A DNA stretch of 64,000 nt from Pseudolysinimonas kribbensis (lineage in GTDB: Bacteria; Actinomycetota; Actinomycetes; Actinomycetales; Microbacteriaceae): contig NZ_BSVB01000001.1 in NCBI RefSeq assembly GCF_030161895.1, forward strand, positions 620,001-684,000, read 5' to 3'. Below are positions 47,065 to 55,705 of the stretch, one piece after another. The translations under genes were made by a program, and so were the position numbers. Each line of letters opens with the position of its first letter. The first letter of the stretch is position 1. The notes beneath the pieces were generated by a model, which was not told the DNA's origin, made no database searches, and saw only the letters and a list, made by a program, of their open reading frames with translations.

Positions 47065-47843
47065 GTGATCGAACTGCGCACCCCGGCCGAGATCGAGCGG
47101 ATGAGGGTCGCCGGTGAGTTCGTCGGCAGGGTGCTCGAGGCCACCCGCGATGCCGCGGACGTCGGCGTCAACCTGCTCGAGCTCGACGCGCTCGCGCACG
47201 ACATGATCCGCCGCGAGGGCGCCGAGAGCTGCTACATCGACTACCACCCGTCGTTCGGCGCGTCGCCGTTCGGCAAGGTGATCTGCCTCTCTGTCAACGA
47301 CGCGGTCCTGCACGGACTGCCGCACGACTACGTGCTGCGGGATGGCGACATCCTCTCCTCGACTTCGCCGCGTCGGTCGACGGCTGGGTCTCCGACTCGG
47401 CCCTGTCGATCGTCGTCGGAACCCCGCGGCAGCAGGACCTGGACCTCATCGCGACCACGGAGAAGGCGCTGAAGGCCGGCATCGCCGCCGCGACCGTCGG
47501 CAACAAGGTCGGCGACATCTCCGCGGCGATCGGCGACGTCGCCCACGGCGCCCGGCTCAAGGTGAACACGGACTTCGGCGGGCACGGGGTGGGTCGGATC
47601 ATGCACGGCGACCCGCACATCCCGAACGACGGGCGCGCGCATCGCGGCCTGCCGCTGCGTGCCGGGCTCGTGTTCGCGATCGAGCCGTGGTTCATGCTCG
47701 GCACCGACAAGATCTACACCGACGACGACGGCTGGACCCTCCGCTCTCGCGACGGGTCCCGCGGCGCGCACGCGGAGCACACGGTCGCCGTGACGGACGA
47801 CGGCCCGATCGTGCTGTCGGCGCGGGCGGGTCGGGCCGGCTAG
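47065..47843 (+). CDS. map: Methionine aminopeptidase type I, with one frame break
   Basis: A cobalt/iron enzyme that removes the first Met. The GTG at 47065 starts [20 protein letters not shown]. The metal-binding residues are in [18 protein letters not shown] (Asp, Asp), [15 protein letters not shown] (His), [11 protein letters not shown] (Glu), and [11 protein letters not shown] (Glu). The first frame ends after GDILS. One extra C at CC 47357-47358 continues [10 protein letters not shown] and gives about 259 residues. The stop is TAG in a CTAG shared with the convergent trmD stop. Confidence 0.92.
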
Positions 47844-48529
47844 AGCTCCGGATCGTCGAGCAGCTCCGGCCGCATCCGCCGCGTGCGCTCGAGCTGCTGC
47901 TCCCGGCGCCAGGCGTCGACCGCGCCGTGGTTGCCGCCGAGCAGCACGGCAGGCGTCTCGAGGCCGCGCCAGATGGCGGGCTTGGTGTAGCTCGGGTACT
48001 CGAGCAGGCCGTCCTCGTGGCTCTCCTCGACGAGGCTCTCGGGGTTGCCGACGACGCCCGGCACGAGCCGTCCGACGGCCTCGATCATCGCCATGGCCGC
48101 GACCTCGCCCCCGTTCAGCACGTAGTCACCGAGGCTCAGCTCGAGCACCTCGTGCTCGAGCGCCGCCCACTCGACGACGCGTTGATCGATGCCCTCGTAG
48201 CGTCCGCAGCAGAAGACGAGGTGCTCGCGATCGGCGAGTTCCCGCGCGAGCGGCTGCCGGAACAGTCGGCCGGCCGGCGTCGGCACCACGACCGTGGACA
48301 CCGGGGTCAGGATGGCGTCGAGCGCCTCGCCCCACGGCTCCGGCTTCATGACCATGCCGGCGCCACCGCCGGACGGCGTGTCGTCCACGGTGCGGTGCCG
48401 GTCGTGGGTGAAGTCGCGCAGGTCGTGCACGACGACCTCGAGCAACCCGTCGCTGCGCGCCCGCCCGAGCAGCGACACGTCGAGCACGGAGAAGAACTCC
48501 GGGAAGATCGTGACGATGTCGATCCGCAC
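47840..48529 (-). CDS. trmD: tRNA (guanine-N1)-methyltransferase TrmD
   Basis: A 229-residue SPOUT methyltransferase that makes m1G37. The start [20 protein letters not shown] is typical. The deep trefoil knot around the SAM site is in [18 protein letters not shown] and [20 protein letters not shown]. The C-terminal domain [20 protein letters not shown] completes it. It normally follows rimM directly; here a plus-strand gene of 0.9 kb lies between. It converges with map. Confidence 0.96.
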   Translation of the reverse strand: MRIDIVTIFPEFFSVLDVSLLGRARSDGLLEVVVHDLRDFTHDRHRTVDDTPSGGGAGMVMKPEPWGEALDAILTPVSTVVVPTPAGRLFRQPLARELADREHLVFCCGRYEGIDQRVVEWAALEHEVLELSLGDYVLNGGEVAAMAMIEAVGRLVPGVVGNPESLVEESHEDGLLEYPSYTKPAIWRGLETPAVLLGGNHGAVDAWRREQQLERTRRMRPELLDDPEL

Positions 48530-48718
48530 CCGTCGAGCGTAGCGACGGGGCGGCGGCGCCGACCTGATGTCGAAGAATGCGCCGCGATCGGCACCACAGC
48601 TCGACTATGCGCGTGAGGGGCCGAAAACGGCGCTCCTCCACACGGCCCACGACGTGGGCGAGTACCCGGAACGCGCAGCCCGCCCGACCTCGCGATGCGA
48701 CGGATCGCACTCTCGGGC

Positions 48719-49606
48719 ATGGACATCACCGAATACCTGCGCCACACCGAAGGCGTCGCATCGCGTCGCCGCCTGCTCGCCAGCGGTTTCACGGATCGGA
48801 GGATCGCCGCCGCCGTGCGGGCCGCACGCATCCACCGCGTGCGGCCCGGATGGTTCGCGCTTCCGGGCGTTCCCGCCCGACTCCGCGCTGCCGTCGCCGC
48901 CGGCGGACGGGTTTCCTGCGCATCGGCACTCGCACTGCGCGGCGTGTGGATCCTCGACGAGAACGGACTCCACGTCTCCGTTCCCGACGGCTCGCACCGA
49001 CGGTCACGCCCGGGGTGCCGCATCCACCACCGCGTTCTGCGAGGCAGCGGGACGCCGAGTCTGGTCGAGTCCCCGATCGAGGCGCTCGAGCAGCTCTCCC
49101 ATTGCGCGAGCCCGCTCGAGACCGTGATCGCCGTGGACTCAGCGCTCGAAAAGGGTCTCATCGTGCCCAGCCAACTGGAGCCGGTTTTCGGCCGGAGTCG
49201 CCGCGGTCGATGGGTCCGCGAGCATGCGGACGGGCGCAGCCAATCCGGCACCGAGACCATCGTCCGATTGGCCCTCCGCCGTCGGCGGGTGCGACTGCGA
49301 CCACAGGTGACGGTGCCCGGTGTCGGCCGGGTCGACATCGTGGTGGGCGACCGTCTGGTGATCGAGCTGGACAGCCGGACATGGCACGACAATCCGGAGG
49401 CGTACGAGCAGGATCGCCGTCGGGACCTCGCCCTCGTGGTGCTCGGATTCGTCGTCGTCCGGCTCAGCTACCGGCGTGTCATCGAGGACTGGGATGCGGT
49501 GGAGGCGGATCTGCTGACGCTCATCCGGCGCGGCGAACACCGATGGCGAGGGTCGCGCGCTGAAGGTGACGTCGGAACGGGCAGCTCGACCGCCTCACCG
49601 GCGTGA
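48719..49606 (+). CDS. AbiEi-like N-terminal plus DUF559/Vsr-like nuclease-fold protein
   Basis: A protein of about 295 residues. Residues 1-70 resemble the AbiEi-type winged-helix antitoxin start (MDITEYLRHTEGVASRRRLL, GFTDRRIAAAVRAARIHRVR). The C-terminal 100 residues are of DUF559/Vsr-like nuclease type: GTETIVRLALRRRRVRL, then VDIVVGDRLVIELDSRTWHD, EQDRRRDLALVVLGFVVV and RLSYRRVIED, with the D/E metal-site residues present. Such proteins are widespread in Microbacteriaceae and placed with defence or toxin-antitoxin families, with no proven role. It stands alone, plus strand, inside the trmD-rimM row. ATG 48719 is used; ATG 48695 is also possible. Confidence 0.8.
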   Translation: MDITEYLRHTEGVASRRRLLASGFTDRRIAAAVRAARIHRVRPGWFALPGVPARLRAAVAAGGRVSCASALALRGVWILDENGLHVSVPDGSHRRSRPGCRIHHRVLRGSGTPSLVESPIEALEQLSHCASPLETVIAVDSALEKGLIVPSQLEPVFGRSRRGRWVREHADGRSQSGTETIVRLALRRRRVRLRPQVTVPGVGRVDIVVGDRLVIELDSRTWHDNPEAYEQDRRRDLALVVLGFVVVRLSYRRVIEDWDAVEADLLTLIRRGEHRWRGSRAEGDVGTGSSTASPA

Positions 49607-49700
49607 GTTGCCGCTCGCGGCGTATTCTTCGACGCCGAGCGCGGATCGGCGACGGCGCGCGGCCAGGCGACGGCGCGCGGCCAGGCGGCGTCGCGAGCGA

Positions 49701-50354
49701 CTAATCCGCGGCCGGAGGGGTGGGCTCGACGGGAGCGGGCTCCGGGCTCGGAGCTGCGGTGCCCTGCGTCGTGGCGGCGGGCTCCGGGTCGTCGTCAGGC
49801 AGGTCCTCGAAGAGTCCGGCCGGCGGCGTGAGGGTCACGGTGCCCGCCTCGATGTCGACGGCCGGTACGATCGCCGCGACGAACGGCACGAGCACCTCAC
49901 CCTCGCCGACGGCGATCGCGAGCAGGTCCTGGGCCGGGAGGTGGTCGACACGGGCGACGAGGCCCACTTCGACGCCGTCGCGCAGCGCCCGCAGCCCGAC
50001 GAGCTGGTGGTCGTACCAGGCGTCCTGCTCCTCCGGCAGCTCCGTCTCGTCGTGGTCGACCCAGAGGATCGCCTTCACGAGCGTCTCGGCGGCCGTGCGG
50101 TCGTCGACCCCTGCGAAGAACGCGACCGGATGCCCGTTGTACACGCGCAGCTCCCGCAGCTCCAGCGTCTTGCCGTGCCACTCCGACGACGTCGGAACCT
50201 GCAGGGCGAACGTGGCGCCCGGCTGGAACCGGCGCTCGGGATCGTCGGTGTAGAGCTCGAGTTTGAGCGCACCCTTCAGCCCGTGGGCCTTCACCAGGCG
50301 CGCGACGCGCAGCTGGGTCGTTCCGGGCCGCGGGGCCTTGGCGCGGGCGCTCAC
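49701..50354 (-). CDS. rimM: Ribosome maturation factor RimM
   Basis: A 217-residue factor for 30S assembly that binds uS19. The start has [20 protein letters not shown], the usual G-x-x-G/K. The RimM N-terminal beta barrel runs to about residue 95, and the PRC barrel follows ([40 protein letters not shown]). The last 40 residues are a proline-rich disordered tail. ATG 50354 overlaps the KH gene stop by four bases. Confidence 0.94.
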   Translation of the reverse strand: MSARAKAPRPGTTQLRVARLVKAHGLKGALKLELYTDDPERRFQPGATFALQVPTSSEWHGKTLELRELRVYNGHPVAFFAGVDDRTAAETLVKAILWVDHDETELPEEQDAWYDHQLVGLRALRDGVEVGLVARVDHLPAQDLLAIAVGEGEVLVPFVAAIVPAVDIEAGTVTLTPPAGLFEDLPDDDPEPAATTQGTAAPSPEPAPVEPTPPAAD

Positions 50355-50590
50355 GCCTCGTCGGTGTCGACGACGTCGACACGCACGCGGCGGCCATCGG
50401 CCAGCGCGGTCACGAGGGTGCGCAGAGCCTTGGCGGTGCGCCCCGCGCGGCCGATCACACGGCCGAGGTCGTCGGGGTGCACCCGCACCTCGAGCAGCTC
50501 GCCGCGCGAGGTCTCGGACGAGTCGACCCGGACGTCGTCCGGGTGGTCGACGATCCCCTTGACGAGGTGCTCGAGGGCGGATGCCAGCAC
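50351..50590 (-). CDS. khpA: KH-domain RNA-binding protein (KhpA)
   Basis: A 79-residue single KH domain. The G-x-x-G loop is in [20 protein letters not shown]. KhpA-type proteins bind RNA and, in Firmicutes, act with KhpB in cell division. It begins at GTG 50590 ([10 protein letters not shown]), with AAGGAG from the end of rpsP about ten bases upstream, and overlaps rimM at its end. An apparent read-through with rpsP in one long frame is caused by a frame break in rpsP and is not real. Confidence 0.92.
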   Translation of the reverse strand: MLASALEHLVKGIVDHPDDVRVDSSETSRGELLEVRVHPDDLGRVIGRAGRTAKALRTLVTALADGRRVRVDVVDTDEA

Positions 50591-50597
50591 GACGCTG

Positions 50598-51205
50598 CTA
50601 CTCCTTGTCGCCGGAGCCCTCGGCGTCGTCGACGGCCGCTTCGGCGTCGGTGACTGCCTCGGACTCGGGGTCACCTCGGGCTCGGCCGCGTCGGCCGCGG
50701 CTTCGGCCCGCTCGGCCGGGGTCTCGACGGCTGCGGTCGACTCGTCGGCGGCGACGTCGTCGCCGGTCGCCCCGGCGGCATCCGCGTCGGCCGCGGGCGC
50801 CTCCTCGGCGACGGGGGCGGCGGCGGGCGCCTCCTCGGCCTTCGGCGCCGGCTTGTCGGCCTTGGGCTTGAGCACCGGCTTCTTCTTCTCGTCGGCCTGG
50901 AACTCGACCTTGGCCGAGCGGCCCTGGACGGTGGACTTCGCGTCCTTCTCGCCCTTGAAGGTGCCCCAGTCGCCGGTGAGCTTGAGCAGCGCGGTGACCT
51001 GCTCGGTCGGCTGCGCGCCGACGCTGAGCCAGTACTGGGCGCGCTCCGAGTTCACCTCGATGAACGACGGGTCCTCGGTCGGGTGGTACTTGCCGATCTC
51101 CTCGATGACGCGTCCGTCGCGCTTGGTGCGCGAGTCGGCGACGACGATGCGGTAGTACGGCGCACGGATCTTGCCGAGCCGCTTGAGGCGGATCTTGACA
51201 GCCAC
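50598..51205 (-). CDS. rpsP: Ribosomal protein bS16 with long C-terminal tail, one frame break
   Basis: A 30S protein. The GTG at 51205 ([25 protein letters not shown] upstream) opens the conserved 80-residue core: [20 protein letters not shown] and [20 protein letters not shown]. An alanine/glutamate-rich tail follows. The frame breaks in the tail. One extra base at GGGG 50667-50670 restores [20 protein letters not shown] and a stop at 50598 (about 202 residues). As written, the frame runs on into the KH gene. The tail is long, but such tails are common in Actinobacteria. Confidence 0.93.
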
Positions 51206-51329
51206 GGTTCTCCTGATGTGTAGGCGTTGGATGAGTTCGAACTGCAGCCGTGCGCGTGGGGCACACGCGGCAGAAAGCTCTGAATGGGTTCCCGCGCCGG
51301 ATAGAGGGTCGAGCGGTAGGACCGAGGAG

Positions 51330-52259
51330 CTATTCTGGCAGATTTTCGACGGAGGCGGGAACCGGCACTCGTCCGTCGGCGCTGCGACGCCGTGAGAGCG
51401 CGACGCCCGCGAGCGCGAGAACGCCCCCGGCGATCGCCAGCCAGGTCGGCAGCTCGCCGAACACGACGAGCGCGAGCACGATCGTGATGACCGGCACGAC
51501 GTACGTCGAGATGCCGAGGCGCCCCGCGGGCATCCGCTGCAGGGCGTACGCCCAGGTCGAGAAGCCGATCCCGGTCGGCACGATGCCCAGGTACAGGATG
51601 CCGAGGTCGGCCGCCACGGAAGCGCGGGACAGCTCATGCGCGAGCTGACCCGCGAAGGGCAGGCACGCGACCAGGCCGATCGCGCATCCGAGGAACGTGA
51701 CCTGCCCGGCGGGGAGCCGTCGGATCGCGGGCTTCTGCACCAGCACCCCGATCGCGTACGTGACGGCCGCCACGAGCGCCCACAGCACTCCCACGACGTC
51801 GACGGGATGGCCGGCCCGTGCCGAGAGCGAGGTGCCCAGCCCGATGAGCACGACGCCGCAGAACGCGACGCCCGTGCCGATCAGCAACCATCGGGGCACG
51901 CCCTCGCCGAGGAACGCGCCGCCGCCGAGCGCGATGAGGATGGGGCCGATGCCCACGAGCATCGCCGACGTGCCGGCGTCGAGGGTGTGCTCGGAGATGT
52001 TGAGCGCGACGTTGTACGCCCCGAACCACGCGACCCCGTACACGACGATCTGCACCCATTCGCGGGCGGTGGGGCGCGTCCAGCGCCGCTGCACGAGCGC
52101 GACGATGCCGAGCGCGAGCGTGCCGACCGCGAGGCGGCCGAGGGCGAGCGCTCCCCCGCCGAGATGCGGCGCGACTCCGCGGATGACGACGAACGCGCTC
52201 GCCCAGGCGAGCAGCGTCACGCCGACGGCGACGAGGGTCAACACGCGTTCGCGGGACAC
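51330..52259 (-). CDS. EamA/DMT-family transporter (10 membrane segments)
   Basis: A 309-residue permease made of two EamA repeats of five segments each. The start chosen is GTG 52259 ([20 protein letters not shown]). [20 protein letters not shown] and the C-terminal [20 protein letters not shown] are typical. Such transporters export amino acids or metabolites; no substrate can be named. The gene reads in frame with the LLM gene upstream, but a frame break at 52306-52309 most likely explains that. The rpsP operon lies 124 bases further on. Confidence 0.85.
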   Translation of the reverse strand: MSRERVLTLVAVGVTLLAWASAFVVIRGVAPHLGGGALALGRLAVGTLALGIVALVQRRWTRPTAREWVQIVVYGVAWFGAYNVALNISEHTLDAGTSAMLVGIGPILIALGGGAFLGEGVPRWLLIGTGVAFCGVVLIGLGTSLSARAGHPVDVVGVLWALVAAVTYAIGVLVQKPAIRRLPAGQVTFLGCAIGLVACLPFAGQLAHELSRASVAADLGILYLGIVPTGIGFSTWAYALQRMPAGRLGISTYVVPVITIVLALVVFGELPTWLAIAGGVLALAGVALSRRRSADGRVPVPASVENLPE

Positions 52260-52269
52260 GCGTTCGACC

Positions 52270-53096
52270 CTAGGGCTCGCGTGCGACACGAACGCGCGGG
52301 TCACTCCCCGGAAGCTCCTGCGCCAGGCGAGCAGCTGCCGTGCCGCCTCGAGGTCGTGGTCCGGGCCGTCGGCGTCGGTCTGGAACAGCCGCACGCCCAG
52401 CTCGTACTGACGCTCGAGCACCGCGGTATCCACGTGTCCGCCGGTCCGGGTCATGACGCCGGTCGAGAGCTCGATCTCGTCCATGTCGCGTCCGACCGCG
52501 GCGCAGTGCTCGCGCAGGATGCCGAGCTTGCGCTCGAGGGTCTCCGGGTTCGAGAAGCTGTGCCAGATGTCGGCATGCTCCGCGACGATCCGGAGCGTCT
52601 TCTTCTCGCCTCCCCCGCCGATGAGGATCGGGATACGGCGCACCGGCGCCGGGTTGAGCTTCTGCCAGCGCGCCCGGATGCGCGGAAGGTCGGCGGCGAG
52701 CGCGTCCAGACGCGACCCCACCGTGCCGAATTCGTAGCCGTACTCGGCGAAGTCGCGCTCGAACCAGCCCGACCCGGTGCCGAAGATGAACCGGCCGTCG
52801 CTGATGTGGTCGATCGTGCGGGCCATGTCGGCCTGCAGGTCGGGGTTGCGGTACAGGTTGCAGTTCACGAGCGGCCCGAGTTCGACGCGGGAGGTCTGCT
52901 CCGCGATCGCGGCCAGCATCGTCCATGCCTCGAAGTGCAGCCCGTCGGGGTCGCCGCTCAGCGGAAAGAAGTGGTCCCAGTTGAGGACGATGTCGACGCC
53001 GAGGTCCTCGAGACGCTGCACCGTCTCGCGGATGCCCGCGTAGGTGGAGTGCTGATTGGTGACCTGGACGGCGATGCGGATGTTGTCGGATGGCAC
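52270..53096 (-). CDS. LLM-class (F420-type) oxidoreductase 1, with one frame break
   Basis: A luciferase-like monooxygenase-fold protein, about 275 residues after adding one base at CCCC 52306-52309 (ending GSDPRVRVAREP then TAG at 52270). The GTG at 53096 starts PSDNIRIAVQVTNQHSTYAG. Family marks are NWDHFFPLSGDPDG, ELGPLVNCNLYRNPDLQADM, and DHISDGRFIFGTGSGWFERD, where the G-x-G-S-G-W segment is typical of F420-binding LLM proteins. The substrate is unknown. EamA follows after 10 bases. Confidence 0.88.
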
Positions 53097-53122
53097 CTGT
53101 CGAGCCTACGGAGGCGGCGGCC

Positions 53123-53773
53123 TCACACGCTGGCGGTCGGCACGGCCCGGTCCTCCCGCCGGAGCAGCATCAGCACGGCGGGCAGGAACGTGGCCAGCAG
53201 CGCGGCGAGCTGCACCGCCCCCGCGATCGGGCCGCCCACGAAGTTGGCGACCGCGGCGATCAGGGCGGCCACGGGCACCCAGATCGCGACCCGGTGCGCC
53301 CGGCGCAATCCGATCATCAGGATGATCGGCCCGAGTGAGAAGCCGACGAGGAATCCGATGAGCAGGATCGCGGTGAGCGGGTCGCCGTCGTCGGCGCGCA
53401 TGACCGCCGTGGCGGCGCCATCCCCAACGCCCGGCCCCGCGAGGTCCGCGAAGAGGCCGAAGAAGAGCGAGAGGTGTGCCGCACCGATGCCGAACCCGAG
53501 CGCGGTCACGGCGCCGCCGATCGTCGTGAGCACCCAGCCGCGCTCCCGCACCTGCATCGTGAGGACCGCGACACCCGCCGCCCACGCCAGCGGCCCGAAC
53601 ACCGCCAGCAGGCCGCACAGCAGCCAGAGCGATGGCTCGTCGTGCGCGGCCGAGGTGGGCGAGGAGGCGCCCGCCTGCAGCATCCACTGCAGGAGCGTCG
53701 TCGCGATGAGGCTGGCCAGGCCGAGGAGGATGCCGACGGCGGCGAGCCGCCGCCAGGTGAGCTGCGAGGTCAT
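53123..53773 (-). CDS. Hypothetical membrane protein, six segments
   Basis: A 216-residue protein starting MTSQLTWRRLAAVGILLGLA. Six membrane segments are apparent, with short loops. No conserved catalytic residue is visible. A long extracellular loop (residues 30-50) and a central GDGAATAVMRADDGDPL loop are the only polar parts. It is divergent from the histidine kinase gene (153-base gap), so it may be controlled by that two-component system. This is inference only; the family is not recognised. Confidence 0.72.
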   Translation of the reverse strand: MTSQLTWRRLAAVGILLGLASLIATTLLQWMLQAGASSPTSAAHDEPSLWLLCGLLAVFGPLAWAAGVAVLTMQVRERGWVLTTIGGAVTALGFGIGAAHLSLFFGLFADLAGPGVGDGAATAVMRADDGDPLTAILLIGFLVGFSLGPIILMIGLRRAHRVAIWVPVAALIAAVANFVGGPIAGAVQLAALLATFLPAVLMLLRREDRAVPTASV

Positions 53774-53926
53774 GGGGTTCCCTTTCGATACGAGCCGACG
53801 ACCGCCGGCTCCTCAGGGTGGCGAGCGGCGGGATGCGGCCGCGTCGTCCGACCGGGCGAATCCCGGGCGCGGAGGTCGCCCGATCGGGCGACGCCGGACG
53901 GCCATGGCCGTCACTAGAGTGACGCC

Positions 53927-55053
53927 ATGCGCTCGCGGCTGGGCCGATGGGCACGAGTGCGGATCGCCGGTCTGCCGCTCGTCGACGTGGTCGTCTCCGC
54001 CGTGCTCACGATCACGGCCGTCGTCGGGATCCTGACCGGCGAGGTCGACGAGGACCCCTGGCGCTGACGCTCCCGGTGGCCGTGGCGACGACGGTCGGGC
54101 TGCTGTGGCGCACGCGCCTGCCGGTGCTCACCGCGGGGCTCCTGCTCGGCGCGGACCTCGTGCAGGGTCTGCTCGCACACCCGTCCGGATCGATCTGGTC
54201 GCTCATCGCGCTGATCCTCGCGATGTACTCCATCGCCGCCGGCTACCGCGAGGGGACCGCCGCGCTGATCGGGCTCGGCTTCATCGGCGTCCTGCTCATC
54301 GAGGAGCGGATCGACAACGGCCCGGACTACCTGTTCATCGCCGTCGTGTTCGGGGGCACCTGGCTGCTCGGGCGCGCCAGCCGGCTCTGGCGGGGGCGCG
54401 TGACCCGGGCCGAGCGGGAGCGGGAGCACCTGGCGGCGCTCGCGGCGGCGGAGGAGCGGGTGCGGATCGCGCGCGAGCTGCACGACATCCTCGGCCACAC
54501 CCTCGGCATGATCACGGTGCAGGCGGAGGCCGCCGACGCCGCGCTCGATCGCGATCCCTCCCGGGCACGGGAGCCCGTGCGCGCGATCGCCGAGAACGCC
54601 CGCCGGTCGCTGCACGAGATCCGGGATGTGCTCCACCTGGTCCGCGACGACGGTCTCGACACGGTCACCTCGGGGATCGACGGCATCCGGACGCTCGTCG
54701 CGGACGCCGAGCGGGCCGGCGTCGACGTCGCGCTCGACACCGTGGACGCCGAGGGCGTGCCGTCGGTGGTGCAGCGTGCCGCCTATCGCATCGTGCAGGA
54801 GGCCATGGCCAACGCCGTCAAGCACGCTCCCGGCTCCGCCGTGCGGGTGCGCCTCGAACGCGGACCCGACGAACTGGTCGTCGAGGTCGTCAACGGGCTC
54901 GGCCGGCCCGCGCCCGCGTCGCGGGACGGCGCCGGGCTGGCGGGCATCCGCGAGCGCGCCGACGCGCTGCGCGGCACCCTCGAGGCGGCGCCCTACCAGG
55001 GCGGGTTCCGGGTCCGTGTGCGGTTCCCGCTCACGAACGAGGAGCCCGCATGA
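53927..55053 (+). CDS. Sensor histidine kinase (NarL/DesK type), with one frame break
   Basis: A membrane sensor. The ATG at 53927 begins RSRLGRWARVRIAGLPLVDV, with the first membrane segment, then the frame ends at EVDEDPWR. One extra base at CCCC 54055-54058 continues as EDPLALTLPVAVATTVGLLW and gives about 375 residues with at least four more membrane segments. The HisKA_3 dimerisation helix is RVRIARELHDILGHTLGM with the phospho-acceptor His. The ATPase N-box is RIVQEAMANAVKHA and the G-boxes include DGAGLAGIRERADAL. It overlaps its response regulator by four bases. The signal is unknown. Confidence 0.88.
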
Positions 55054-55703
55054 CGCGCGTGGTCATCGCCGACGACCAGGAGCTCATCCGCACCGGCTTC
55101 CGCCTCATCCTCGATCTCGAGCCCGACGTCGAGGTGGTCGGGGAGGCCGCCGACGGCGAGGAGGTCCTCCGCCGCGTCGCGGCGACGCATCCGGACGTCG
55201 TGCTCATGGACATCCGGATGCCCGGTCTCGACGGCATCGAGGCGACGCGCCGCATCGCGGCGGCCGGATCGTCGACGCGGGTGCTCATCATGACCACGTT
55301 CGACCTCGACGAGTACGTGTTCGCCGCGCTGCGGGCCGGCGCGAGCGGCTTCCTGTTGAAGGACACCCCGCGCGGGCAGCTGATCGACGCCGTGCACACC
55401 GTGGCCCGCGGCGAGGCCTTGCTGTCACCGAGCGTGACGACCCGGCTGATCGAGCGATTCGTGGCGCGAGCCGACCGGGAGGCCACCGGCCCGATCGCCG
55501 CGCTGACCGCTCGGGAGAGGGACGTGCTGCGCGCGATCGCGGACGGCCTGACCAATCACGAGATCGCCCGGCGTCTGATCGTCAGCGACGCGACCGTCAA
55601 GACCCACGTCGCGCGGATCCTCGCCAAGCTCGGCGTGCGCGACCGGGTCCAGGCGGTCGTTCTCGCGTACGAGAGCGGGTTCCTGAGGGTCGGCTCGCGC
55701 TGA
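55050..55703 (+). CDS. LuxR/NarL-type response regulator
   Basis: A 217-residue DNA-binding regulator. The receiver domain (residues 3-118) has the acidic pair in VVIADDQELIRTGFRLI, the phospho-accepting Asp in VVLMDIRMPGLDGIE, and the conserved lysine in FLLKDTPRGQL. The LuxR helix-turn-helix is LTARERDVLRAIADGLTNHE then IARRLIVSDATVKTHVARIL. It overlaps the kinase stop (ATGA), so the two are co-translated. It converges with ffh, two bases between the stops. The target genes are unknown. Confidence 0.92.
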   Translation: MTRVVIADDQELIRTGFRLILDLEPDVEVVGEAADGEEVLRRVAATHPDVVLMDIRMPGLDGIEATRRIAAAGSSTRVLIMTTFDLDEYVFAALRAGASGFLLKDTPRGQLIDAVHTVARGEALLSPSVTTRLIERFVARADREATGPIAALTARERDVLRAIADGLTNHEIARRLIVSDATVKTHVARILAKLGVRDRVQAVVLAYESGFLRVGSR

Positions 55704-55705
55704 AC

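Noticed and set aside
50351-51637. A 428-residue S16-KH fusion.
   Set aside because: A one-base correction in the rpsP tail gives a stop at 50598 and the KH gene has its own GTG and ribosome binding site.
51330-53096. A 588-residue LLM oxidoreductase-EamA transporter fusion.
   Set aside because: A one-base correction at 52306-52309 ends the LLM gene at 52270, 10 bases before the EamA start; a soluble flavin fold joined to a permease makes little sense.
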